Positions 53,780 to 62,130 of a stretch of 64,000 nt of DNA are shown here, one piece after another. This DNA comes from Parafrigoribacterium mesophilum (GTDB lineage Bacteria > Actinomycetota > Actinomycetes > Actinomycetales > Microbacteriaceae). The stretch spans positions 1,922,001 to 1,986,000 of the forward strand of contig NZ_JBDJAF010000001.1 in NCBI RefSeq assembly GCF_039652555.1. The letters are read 5' to 3'. The notes under the pieces were generated by a model, which was not told the DNA's origin, did not search any database, and saw only the letters and a list, made by a program, of their open reading frames with translations. The translations under genes were made by a program, and so were the position numbers. Every line of letters starts with the position of its first letter. The first letter of the stretch is position 1.

Positions 53780-55451
53780 ATGACAGACGCGACAATGACC
53801 CGCACCCGGGAGAACACCGACTGGTTCCCGCACGAGCTGCTCATCGGCGGTACCTGGCGCGCCGCCGACGACGGTGCCCGGTTCGACGTGATCAACCCTG
53901 CCGACGGCGAGGTGATCGCGTCGGTGCCGAGCGGTTCGGAACAGGATGCGCTCGCGGCCGTCGCCGCGGCATCCGCGGCCCTGCCGGCCTGGGCCGCCAC
54001 GCCGCCCCGGCAGCGCGGTGAAATTCTGCGCCGCGCGTTCGAACTGATGACGCGGCGCGCGGAGGAGTTCGCGCAACTCATCGTGCTGGAGAACGGCAAA
54101 TCGCTGGCGGATGCACGCGGCGAGGTGGCCTACGCGGCCGAGTTCTTCCGCTGGTTCTCCGAAGAGACGGTGCGGGTGCTCGGCAGTGTGCAGACCGCGC
54201 CGGCCGGCGCCAACCGCATCCTGGTCACCCACCAGCCGATCGGGGTGAGCGTGCTGGTGACCCCGTGGAACTTCCCCGCCGCCATGGCCACCCGCAAGAT
54301 CGGCCCCGCGCTCGCCGCCGGCTGCACCGTCATCCTCAAGCCCGCCAGCGACACGCCGCTGACCGCACTGGCGATCGGCGCGCTGATGGCAGAGGCTGGA
54401 GTGCCGGACGGGGTGGTCAACGTGCTGCCGTCCCGGAGAAGCGGACCGGTGGTCACGGCGATGCTCGATCATCCGGCCGTGCGCAAGCTCTCGTTCACCG
54501 GCTCCACCGAGGTCGGCCGCACCCTTCTCGCCGAGGCCGCCCGCACCGTGGTCAACTGCTCGATGGAACTCGGCGGCAACGCACCGTTCCTGGTGCTCGA
54601 CGACGCGGACCTCGACGCGGCCGTCGACGGCGCCATGGTGGCCAAGATGCGCAACGGCGGCGAAGCCTGCACCTCCGCGAACCGGTTTTACGTGCACTCC
54701 TCGATCGCCGCGGAGTTCTCCCGGCGGCTGACCGAGCGGATGGCCGCCCTCACCGTCGGAGACCCGAGGCAGGAATCCGTGCAACTGGGCCCGCTCATCA
54801 ACGCCGACTCCAGAGACAAAGTGACCGAGCTGGTCGACGCCACCCTCGCCCGCGGCGCCCGCGCCCTCACCGGAGGAGCGGCCGGCACCGGCCCAGGCTT
54901 CTACTATCCACCGACCGTGCTGGTGGACGTCGACCCGGATGCGCCGGTGCTGCACAACGAGATCTTCGGCCCGGTTGCTCCGATCGTCACCTTCGACACC
55001 GACGAGGAGGCGATCCGCCTGGCCAACAACACCGAATACGGCCTGGTCGCCTACCTGTACACCACCGACCTGGCCAGGGGGCTCGCGGTGGGGCAGCGGC
55101 TCGAGGCCGGCATGGTCGGACTCAACCGCGGCGTGGTGTCGGACCCGAGTGCACCGTTCGGCGGGGTCAAGCAGAGCGGGTTGGGCCGCGAGGGCGGCCA
55201 CGAGGNNNNNNNNNNNNNNNNNNNNNNNNNNNNNNNNNNNNNNNNNNNNNNNNNNNNNNNNNNNNNNNNNNNNNNNNNNNNNNNNNNNNNNNNNNNNNNN
55301 NNNNNCCGGCATGGTCGGACTCAACCGCGGCGTGGTGTCGGACCCGAGTGCACCGTTCGGCGGGGTCAAGCAGAGCGGGTTGGGCCGCGAGGGCGGCCAC
55401 GAGGGCGTGCTCGAGTTCACCGAGTCGCAGTACATCGCACTGAGCTGGTGA
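53780..55451 (+). CDS. Aldehyde dehydrogenase (succinate-semialdehyde-type), broken by an assembly gap
   Basis: NAD(P)-dependent aldehyde dehydrogenase. General base Glu263 (MELGGNAPF) and nucleophile Cys297 (GGEACTSANRF) are present; VTPWNFPAAMATRKI and GFYYPPTVL are typical. The reading frame is cut by 100 N (55206-55305). The 99 bases before the gap are repeated exactly after it. Removing the gap and one repeat copy joins 53780-55205 to 55405-55451 in frame and yields a normal 490-residue enzyme ending ESQYIALSW. I therefore treat the gene as intact in the organism. Likely oxidises a semialdehyde produced by the operon. Confidence 0.9.
55107..55205 (+). repeat. 99-bp duplicate, left of the gap
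   Basis: Identical to 55306-55404. Exact 99-base identity abutting the N run on both sides points to two contig ends overlapping by one k-mer length and not merged. Confidence 0.9.
55206..55305. other. Assembly gap, exactly 100 N
   Basis: A run of 100 N, a conventional scaffold-gap length and not a measured one. It falls inside the aldehyde dehydrogenase gene. Confidence 0.99.
55306..55404 (+). repeat. 99-bp duplicate, right of the gap
   Basis: Second copy of 55107-55205; continues without break into the aldehyde dehydrogenase 3' end. Confidence 0.9.
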
Positions 55452-55458
55452 GCTCCGT

Positions 55459-57105
55459 ATGACAGACGACGCGGTGGCGGGCGATGAGGTCACTCTGCTG
55501 GTGAACGGCCGCATATGGCAGGGTCTGGATCTAGACCACGACGAGCGGCAGGAGGCCATCGCCGTCGGCGGCGGCCGGGTGCTCGCGGTCGGTGCCACCC
55601 GGGAGCTCACCGACCGGTACCCGCACGAGCGCACCATCGACCTGGCCGGCCGCACCGTCATCCCCGGCCTGATCGACGCGCACAACCACGCGGCCCGCGG
55701 CGGCGCCACCTGGGACGCCGAACTGCACTGGGCCGGGCTGAACTCCCGAGACCAGGCGCTCGAGAGCATCCGCAAGGCCGCCGCGGCGACCTCACCGGGG
55801 GAGTGGATCACCGCGATCGGCGGCTGGCACCAGACCCAGTTCGCCGGCACCTGGCTGCCCAGCCGGTCAGAGCTCGACCGCGCCGCCCCGAACAACCCGG
55901 TGTACGTGCAGTCGCTGTACGAGGTGGGAATCGCCAACACCGCGGCGATGGCCTCCGTCGGGCTGGACGCAGCGGTGCAGACCCTGCCGCAGGGCACCGT
56001 CGAGGTCGACGCCGGTGGCGCCCCCACCGGAGTGGTCTGGGGTCTGCCCGCCTACAACCTGTTCCTTGCCGCGGTCGGCACCCCCGACCTTCAGCAGGAG
56101 ATCTCGGGAACGCGCGCGATGGTGCGCGACTATGCGGCGCTCGGCCTGACCGGCGTGTGCGACCCCGGCGGATTCGGTATGAGCCAAGACCGGTACGCGG
56201 CCGTGCGCGAACTCGCGCGCAGCGGTCGCCTCGACCTGCGGATGCGGCTGTATGCCTCGGCCACCACGCCCGGCAGCGAAATCAGCCAGGTGAACGACTG
56301 GCTCGACGTGGTGGCCGCCGACACCGGCGATGACTGGCTCTCGATGGTCGGCATCGGCGAGGTCGTGCACTTCGGCTGCCACGACTTCGAGGGCCTGGAC
56401 GACTTCGCGATCTCCGCGCCGGCTCGCGAGAACCTGTTCCAGATCAGTTCCGCCGTCGCCGCGCGTGGCTTGCCGATGCACATCCATGCCGTCATGGACG
56501 ACAGCATCAGCGCGATCCTGGATTGCTGGGAACGGGTCGACGCGATCACTCCGATCGGGGCGCTGCGGTTCTCGTTCGCGCACGCTGACCGCATCGGTGC
56601 GCGCAACCTTCGCCGAGCGAAGGCCCTCGGGATCGGGATCGTCACGGATGCGCGCCTGGCCTTCCGCTCTGCCGCCTCCCAGCAGGTGTGGGGGACCGAC
56701 GTGCTGTGCACCGTGCCGCCGGTGTGCGATGACGTGGCCGCCGGCATCACGCTCGGGGTCGGCTCGGATGCGACGCGGGCGTCCTCGCACAATCCGTGGC
56801 TGACGCTGTGGTGGCTTGTGGCCGGACGCTCCATGGACGGCACCTCCCAGCGCGACGATGCCCAACTGCTCAGCCGGGCCCGTGCACTGTCGGCGCACAC
56901 CGAGGGCAGCGCCTGGTTCTCGTTCGAGGAGAAGGAACGCGGCCGCCTGCAGCCGGGGTGGGCATCCGACCTCACCGTGCTCAGCGACGACTACTTCACG
57001 GTGCCTGTCGACGACATCCTGGGCCTGCACTCCGAGCTGACCATGGTGGGCGATCGCATCTCGTACTCGTCGGGACTACTGGCCGACCCCACACCCGCCC
57101 GCTGA
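55459..57105 (+). CDS. Metal-dependent amidohydrolase, YtcJ-like
   Basis: A 548-residue amidohydrolase of the YtcJ/N-acyl type. The HxH metal motif is His75-His77 (LIDAHNHAARG). Later His residues are in PMHIHAVMDD and FSFAHADRIG, and a conserved Asp in GVGSDATRASSHNPW. N- and C-terminal small beta domains flank the barrel. Starts seven bases after the aldehyde dehydrogenase stop, so it ends the same operon. It should hydrolyse an amide, lactam or cyclic ureide; together with the YcaC-like hydrolase this points to a nitrogen-containing substrate. Confidence 0.9.
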   Translation: MTDDAVAGDEVTLLVNGRIWQGLDLDHDERQEAIAVGGGRVLAVGATRELTDRYPHERTIDLAGRTVIPGLIDAHNHAARGGATWDAELHWAGLNSRDQALESIRKAAAATSPGEWITAIGGWHQTQFAGTWLPSRSELDRAAPNNPVYVQSLYEVGIANTAAMASVGLDAAVQTLPQGTVEVDAGGAPTGVVWGLPAYNLFLAAVGTPDLQQEISGTRAMVRDYAALGLTGVCDPGGFGMSQDRYAAVRELARSGRLDLRMRLYASATTPGSEISQVNDWLDVVAADTGDDWLSMVGIGEVVHFGCHDFEGLDDFAISAPARENLFQISSAVAARGLPMHIHAVMDDSISAILDCWERVDAITPIGALRFSFAHADRIGARNLRRAKALGIGIVTDARLAFRSAASQQVWGTDVLCTVPPVCDDVAAGITLGVGSDATRASSHNPWLTLWWLVAGRSMDGTSQRDDAQLLSRARALSAHTEGSAWFSFEEKERGRLQPGWASDLTVLSDDYFTVPVDDILGLHSELTMVGDRISYSSGLLADPTPAR

Positions 57106-57187
57106 CCCGTTTCAAGGAGTTTCTGTCTTCGGCACCCAGATTTACTGCCGAAACGGGTCTGGGTAACAGTTTTTCCGTGAAACGGGT
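57105..57187. repeat. Three-armed inverted repeat, second sequence family
   Basis: Arm ACCCGTTTCA (57105-57114) pairs perfectly with TGAAACGGGT (57178-57187). A middle arm GCCGAAACGGGT (57147-57158) can pair with the first arm or with TTCGGC (57128-57133). A T5 run precedes the last arm. Sits between convergent genes, so it is probably a two-way terminator. Confidence 0.5.
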
Positions 57188-57220
57188 TCATCGGGGTCGG
57201 GTGGTCTGGCTGTAGGAGGG

Positions 57221-57901
57221 CTAGAGCGGAGCGCCGTCGCCTTGGAAGATCTCCGGATGCCGGACCAGCTCGAGCCGGGTGCGGCGGATGTGGCCGAATT
57301 GCACCCGCTCCGCCTCGTCCAGGTCACCGCGCGCGATCGCATCCACCAGCAGATGGTGTTCGTGATGGATGGCATGGTTCGCCCGGACGTCGACGAGCTG
57401 GGCGAAGGCGCGCCGGTAGTGCTGGGTGGTGTTCCACAGCCGGCGAACGATGTCACCGAGCAGTGCGGTATTCGCGGCGGAGAACGAGAGCAGGTGGAAC
57501 TCACGGTCCAGCCGCAGGAACGTCTCAATGTCGGGGGTGTGCTCCATGCTGGTGGCGAGCTCCTCGAGCCGGTCCACGGCGCCGCCCGGGAGGCCGGGAA
57601 TGCTTTCGGCCAGCAGCAGCGGTTCGAGCCGCTCACGGATGCGGTACAGCTCGGAGCATTCGGCAAGGCTCAGTTTTGCGACCCACGCCCCGGTGTTGGC
57701 GACCAGCGTGACCAGGCCGTCGGATTCGAGGATGCGCAGCGCCTCCCGCACCGGAAGCCGGCTCGCGCCGAACCGCTCGGCGATGTCCTCCTGACGCAGG
57801 CGCTCGCCGGGACGCAGCGCACCGTGCAGGATCTCCTCGCGCAGACTTCCGGCGATGCGGTGGCTGGCAACGCTGTGTTCGGCCGGTGGTACAGCGCTCA
57901 T
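57221..57901 (-). CDS. GntR-family regulator, FCD type
   Basis: A 226-residue regulator: winged helix (RLRQEDIAERFGASRLPVREALRILESDGLV, about residues 30-75) and an FCD domain with likely metal-binding residues (LDREFHLLSFSAANT; VDAIARGD). The frame opens at 58039, but ATG 57901 gives the expected N terminus. It follows the VOC gene on the same strand and is close to the E1/E2 operon; a perfect 16-base palindrome before E1 is its probable operator. Confidence 0.9.
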   Translation of the reverse strand: MSAVPPAEHSVASHRIAGSLREEILHGALRPGERLRQEDIAERFGASRLPVREALRILESDGLVTLVANTGAWVAKLSLAECSELYRIRERLEPLLLAESIPGLPGGAVDRLEELATSMEHTPDIETFLRLDREFHLLSFSAANTALLGDIVRRLWNTTQHYRRAFAQLVDVRANHAIHHEHHLLVDAIARGDLDEAERVQFGHIRRTRLELVRHPEIFQGDGAPL

Positions 57902-57939
57902 GGGTGTCCTCGCGTTCGGTACGTTGTCGGCCTGGGTGG

Positions 57940-58479
57940 TCAGTCGAGCGGGGCGGCAGGATGCCACAGCTTCACCGCGGCATCCTTCTCGTAGGCCTTG
58001 CCATTCGGATAGCTGACCAGCTCGAACTGCATCCCCCACGGACTGAGGAAATACAGCCAGCGCTGTCCTTCGCTCGCAGCACTACTGTAAGTGGGTTCGC
58101 CCAGCATCCGGATGCCGTGCTGCCTCAGGTGCTCGATCGCCGCGTCCATGTCATCGACGTAAAAGGCCAGGTGGTGGCCGCCGAGGTCGCTGTTCTTGGG
58201 CTGCGGGGCCTGACCGTCGGCCGCCTCGTACTCGAACACCTCGAAGTTCGGGCCGTGGCCGCAGCGGAAGAAGGTGAGCCGGCGCATCACCGTGCGGGGG
58301 TGCACGTTCAGGTGCTCCCGCATCCAGTCGTCGCCGTCGTCGTGGTGCTCGAACGGGCCAAGCGAATAGACGATCTCGCAGCCGATCACGTCGACGAAGA
58401 ACCGCTCGGCCGCAGCCAAGTCGGGCACCGTGAAGCCGATGTGCTCCGTTCCCGCTAGTCCGGGTAGACCTTTACGCAC
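57940..58479 (-). CDS. VOC-superfamily (glyoxalase/extradiol dioxygenase-like) protein
   Basis: A 179-residue protein with two beta-alpha-beta-beta-beta modules. Metal ligands are visible as His in TEHIGFTVPDL, His in GGHHLAFYVDDM and Glu in PWGMQFELVSY, so a mononuclear metal centre is likely. Activity could be lyase, isomerase or ring-cleaving dioxygenase. It starts with GTG after GGAGG, ends 38 bases before the GntR gene, and is divergent from the E1/E2 genes with which it probably shares control. Confidence 0.87.
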   Translation of the reverse strand: MRKGLPGLAGTEHIGFTVPDLAAAERFFVDVIGCEIVYSLGPFEHHDDGDDWMREHLNVHPRTVMRRLTFFRCGHGPNFEVFEYEAADGQAPQPKNSDLGGHHLAFYVDDMDAAIEHLRQHGIRMLGEPTYSSAASEGQRWLYFLSPWGMQFELVSYPNGKAYEKDAAVKLWHPAAPLD

Positions 58480-58491
58480 GATTCAGCCTCC

Positions 58492-58501
58492 AATGGATCC
58501 A
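58492..58501. promoter_or_regulatory. Partial operator AATGGATCCA
   Basis: Ten bases matching the core of the perfect palindrome at 58554, placed just upstream of the VOC start; a second, weaker site for the same regulator. Confidence 0.5.
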
Positions 58502-58546
58502 CACTGACGTCAACAATTGGCCGTATCGCCATTATATCGGGCGGGC

Positions 58547-58569
58547 TATGATTGTAATGGATCCATTAC
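58547..58569 (+). promoter_or_regulatory. -10 box and palindromic operator before the E1 gene
   Basis: TATGAT (58547-58552) is followed at 58554-58569 by the perfect 16-base palindrome GTAATGGATCCATTAC. The operator would cover the transcription start, 42 bases before the E1 ATG. The form fits FCD-type GntR sites; the neighbouring GntR gene is the candidate repressor. Confidence 0.65.
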
Positions 58570-58610
58570 TGGCGGTTTTGGGTCCGCATAATTTTGCGGG
58601 AGAAGGATCA

Positions 58611-60797
58611 ATGACGAACCAGAAAGCACTCGCTCCGGCCGTTCCCTGGGTGCAGTTGACCACCACGCCGGCGGACTGGAAGCGGGCGGACCCCGCTCTA
58701 CTCGCCACGATGCTCGGGCAGCTGCATCTGATCCGAGCGTTCGAGGAGTCGGTGCTGGAGCTCGCCGGCGAGGGCCTCGTGCACGGTCCGGCGCACTCCA
58801 GCATCGGCCAGGAGGGCGGAGCGGTCGGCTCCATCGTCGGCCTGTCCTCACGCGACGGCGTCAACGGCTCGCACCGCGGCCACCACCAGTTTCTGGCGAA
58901 GGCAATCACGCACGTCTCCGGCGGCCGGCTCGACCTCACCGCGCTGGTCAGCAATGACCTGCAGGCCGTGCTGCAGCGCACCCTCGCTGAAATCCTCGGC
59001 CTCGACCAGGGTTTCTCGCACGGCCGCGGCGGCTCCATGCACCTGCAGTGGCTGGAAGCCGGAGCGCTCGGAACCAACGCGATCGTCGGCGGCGGCGTGC
59101 CGCTGGCGGCGGGCAACGCCTGGGCTCAAAAGCACGCCGGCACTGCGGATGTGACGGTGACCTACTTCGGTGACGGTGCCACGAACATCGGTTCCGTGCT
59201 GGAGACCATGAATCTTGCGTCCGCCTGGAAGCTGCCGCTGGTCTTCTTCATCGAGAACAACCTGTACGCGGTGTCCACTCACGTCGATGAGGCCACCGGG
59301 GAGCATCGACTCTCCGGGCGCGGCATCGGTTTCGGCATCCCGTCCTGGCGGGTCGACGGGATGGACCCGCTGGCCGTGCACCTGGCCATGCAGCAGGCCG
59401 AGAAGTCGGCCCGCGCCGGCGGCGGTCCCGCCGTCGTCGAAGCGGAGGTTTACCGGTTCTTCCACCAGAACGGCTCCTACCCGGGCAGCGCGTTCGGCTA
59501 CCGCAGCAAGGACGAGGAAGCCGCCTGGATCGCGCGGGATCCGGTGACCAGGGTGGCGCGGGAGATGATCGCGCTGGGGCTGATCGATGACGCCGGCGTG
59601 GCCGCCGTGCGCGAGCAGGCCCAGGCGGCGATGACGGCCGCGGTGAGCCAGCTGCTGGAGGCCGATCCCCAGGCGGCGGGCAAGCGGCGCATCCGCCCTG
59701 AGCTCTGGCCGGATCCCGGCTTCGTCAACGTGGGTGTACGCGGCGACGCCAGCGAGCTGACCGGTGCCAGAACGCTGGATCCGATGAGCTATACGGGGCA
59801 GTGGGAGAGCAAGAAGTTCGTGGAGTCGATCGCGGCGGTGTTGGATCGCCGGATGGGGCAGGACGAGCGGATCGTGGTCCTCGGCGAGGACGTGCACAAG
59901 CTCAACGGCGGCACGAACGGCGCCACCAAGGGGCTGGCGAAGAAGTTCCCCGGCCGTATCCTGGGCACCCCGATCAGCGAGAACGCGTTCGCCGGACTCG
60001 GCGGCGGCATGGCGCTGGATGGCCGGTTCCGCCCGGTGGTCGAGTTCATGTATCCGGATTTCTTGTGGGTGGCCGCCGACCAGGTGTTCAACCAGATCGG
60101 CAAGGCCCGGCACATGTACGGCGGCGGCAACGCGGTGCCGCTGGTGTTGCGCACCAAGGTGGCGATGGGCTCAGGATACGGCTCGCAGCACCTGATGGAC
60201 CCGGCGGGGATTTTCGCCACCAGCCCTGGCTGGCGCATCGTCGCACCCTCCACCGCCGCCGACTACATCGGCCTGATGAACACGGCGCTGGCGTTGAACG
60301 ATCCGGTGCTGGTGATCGAGCACGTCGACCTCTACAACGAGCCGGGACAGGTGCCGGCCGGGGACCTGGACTACCAGCTCCCCTTCGGCACGGCGGCGCT
60401 GCGCCGCAAGGGCGCGGATGTCACAGTGATCAGCTATCTGTCGTTGGTCGTGAAGTGCCTGGATGCGGTCGAACAGGCCGGCGCGGACGCCGACGTGATC
60501 GACCTGCGCTGGCTGGATCGGGCATCCATCGACTGGGAGACGATCGGGGCGAGCATCCGCAAGACCAACGCGGTGCTGCTGGTCGAGCAGGGTGCGCTCG
60601 GCACCTCGTACGGCACCTGGTTGGCCGATGAGATACAGCGCCGGTTCTTCGACTGGCTCGACCAGCCGGTGCAGCGGGTCACCGGTGGGGAGGCGTCCCC
60701 CAGCATCTCGAAGGTACTAGAGCACGCCGCGATCGCGGGTACGGATGACATCGTTGCCGCGCTTCGGGAGCTTGAGCGCGGGATGGGAGGCCGCTGA
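58611..60797 (+). CDS. 2-oxoacid dehydrogenase E1, fused alpha and beta subunits
   Basis: A 728-residue thiamine-diphosphate enzyme joining the E1-alpha half (residues 1 to about 385; TPP motif GDGATNIGSVLETMNLASAW...ENN near 187-220) with the E1-beta half (about 400-728; VVLGEDVHKLNGG, FVEFMYPDFLWVAADQ). E1 decarboxylates a 2-oxoacid and reduces the lipoyl group of E2. The type resembles branched-chain, acetoin or pyruvate dehydrogenases, which normally have separate subunits. ATG 58611 follows AGAAGGA. The E2 gene overlaps its stop by one base. Confidence 0.93.
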   Translation: MTNQKALAPAVPWVQLTTTPADWKRADPALLATMLGQLHLIRAFEESVLELAGEGLVHGPAHSSIGQEGGAVGSIVGLSSRDGVNGSHRGHHQFLAKAITHVSGGRLDLTALVSNDLQAVLQRTLAEILGLDQGFSHGRGGSMHLQWLEAGALGTNAIVGGGVPLAAGNAWAQKHAGTADVTVTYFGDGATNIGSVLETMNLASAWKLPLVFFIENNLYAVSTHVDEATGEHRLSGRGIGFGIPSWRVDGMDPLAVHLAMQQAEKSARAGGGPAVVEAEVYRFFHQNGSYPGSAFGYRSKDEEAAWIARDPVTRVAREMIALGLIDDAGVAAVREQAQAAMTAAVSQLLEADPQAAGKRRIRPELWPDPGFVNVGVRGDASELTGARTLDPMSYTGQWESKKFVESIAAVLDRRMGQDERIVVLGEDVHKLNGGTNGATKGLAKKFPGRILGTPISENAFAGLGGGMALDGRFRPVVEFMYPDFLWVAADQVFNQIGKARHMYGGGNAVPLVLRTKVAMGSGYGSQHLMDPAGIFATSPGWRIVAPSTAADYIGLMNTALALNDPVLVIEHVDLYNEPGQVPAGDLDYQLPFGTAALRRKGADVTVISYLSLVVKCLDAVEQAGADADVIDLRWLDRASIDWETIGASIRKTNAVLLVEQGALGTSYGTWLADEIQRRFFDWLDQPVQRVTGGEASPSISKVLEHAAIAGTDDIVAALRELERGMGGR

Positions 60798-62092
60798 TGA
60801 CCACCGTCGTGCGGATGCCGGAGGTGATGGCCAACGCCACCGAGGCCGCCCTGCAGGGCTGGCTGGTCGGGGTGGGCGACGCGGTGAGCGTCGGGCAGCC
60901 GCTGGCCGAGGTGGAGACCGAGAAGGCCATGGTGGAGTACAACGCCGAGGTCGACGGTACCCTGCTGCGCGTGCTCATCGAGCCGGGCAGCACCGTGGAC
61001 GTAGGCACCCCGATCGCGGTGATCGGCGCTGCGGGAACGGCCGACGCCGAGGTCGACCGGGTGCTCGCCGCCAGCGGGGTTGACGCGGGCACTTCGGGCG
61101 CGGCCTCTGCCGCGAGCGCCGCTCCCGATACTGCAGCCACGGCCACTGCGGCATCCGCGCAATCGGCAGAGCCGGCTGCCCCCGCATCGGCGCCCCAGCC
61201 GACGGCATCCGGCAGGGAGCAAGGGCGACTGTTCGCCAGTCCGCTGGTACGGCGGCTGGCAAGGGAACGCGGACTGGACCTCTCGACAATGGTAGGCACC
61301 GGGCCCGGTGGGCGCATCGTGCGGCGCGACCTCGAGATGCTGCCGGCCGCGCGGCCGACATCGGCACCCGAAGCGTTTTCGTCCGGGGCGTCCGCAACGT
61401 CGGATGTCGCGAGTGGATACGTGGAGATCCCTCACTCCGGCATGCGGCGAGCCATCGCGCGACGCCTGGTGGAGAGCAAGTCGACCATTCCCCATTTTTA
61501 CCTGGTGGCCGAGTGCCGCGTCGACGAGTTGTTGGCGCTACGGCGGCGCATCAACGAGTCCTCACCGGTGAAGATCTCGGTGAACGATTTCGTTGTGAAG
61601 GCGGTCGCCGCGGCCATGGTCGATGTCCCTGACGCGAACGTCACCTGGACCGACGCGGCCCTGCGTCGCTGGTCGAGTGTGGACATTGCGATCGCCGTGG
61701 CAACGGATGGCGGACTGCTCACGCCGGTTCTGCGCGGTGTCGAGCGGCGCACGCTGTCCGACATCAGCACGGCGATCGCGGAACTGGCGGCTCGTGCCCG
61801 GGCGGGCCGGTTGCGCCAGGACGAGTTGGAGGGCGGCAGCTTCTCGGTCACGAACCTCGGTATGTACGGAACCGGCGAGTTCTCGGCGATCATCAATCCG
61901 CCGCAGTCCGGCATCCTCGCCATCGGAGCGGCGAAGCAGCAGCCGGTCGTGCAGGATGGCGAACTGGCGGTCGCCACGGTGATGACGTGCACCCTGTCGG
62001 CGGACCACCGGGCTATCGACGGTGCCCTGGCCGCGCGTTGGCTCGCGGCCTTCACCGCTCGGATCGAGAATCCGCTGGGCATGCTGGTTTAG
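60797..62092 (+). CDS. Dihydrolipoamide acyltransferase (E2)
   Basis: A 431-residue E2: one lipoyl domain with the lipoylated Lys43 (VETEKAMVE), an Ala/Ser/Pro linker (about 85-140), a peripheral-subunit-binding domain (FASPLVRRLARERGLDLS, GPGGRIVRRDLE, about 145-185) and the catalytic acyltransferase domain ending LSADHRAIDGALAARWL (His about residue 403). Its ATG overlaps the E1 stop (TGATG). The complex would convert a 2-oxoacid to acyl-CoA. No E3 gene follows, so E3 must come from elsewhere. Confidence 0.94.
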   Translation: MTTVVRMPEVMANATEAALQGWLVGVGDAVSVGQPLAEVETEKAMVEYNAEVDGTLLRVLIEPGSTVDVGTPIAVIGAAGTADAEVDRVLAASGVDAGTSGAASAASAAPDTAATATAASAQSAEPAAPASAPQPTASGREQGRLFASPLVRRLARERGLDLSTMVGTGPGGRIVRRDLEMLPAARPTSAPEAFSSGASATSDVASGYVEIPHSGMRRAIARRLVESKSTIPHFYLVAECRVDELLALRRRINESSPVKISVNDFVVKAVAAAMVDVPDANVTWTDAALRRWSSVDIAIAVATDGGLLTPVLRGVERRTLSDISTAIAELAARARAGRLRQDELEGGSFSVTNLGMYGTGEFSAIINPPQSGILAIGAAKQQPVVQDGELAVATVMTCTLSADHRAIDGALAARWLAAFTARIENPLGMLV

Positions 62093-62130
62093 CTGGGGGT
62101 GCTGGTTAACCGCATGCTGGTCTGGTGCCG

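Noticed and set aside
55107..55462. True tandem duplication or frameshift of the aldehyde dehydrogenase 3' end
   Set aside because: Exact 99-base identity meeting exactly 100 N is best explained by unmerged contig ends; removal restores the reading frame.
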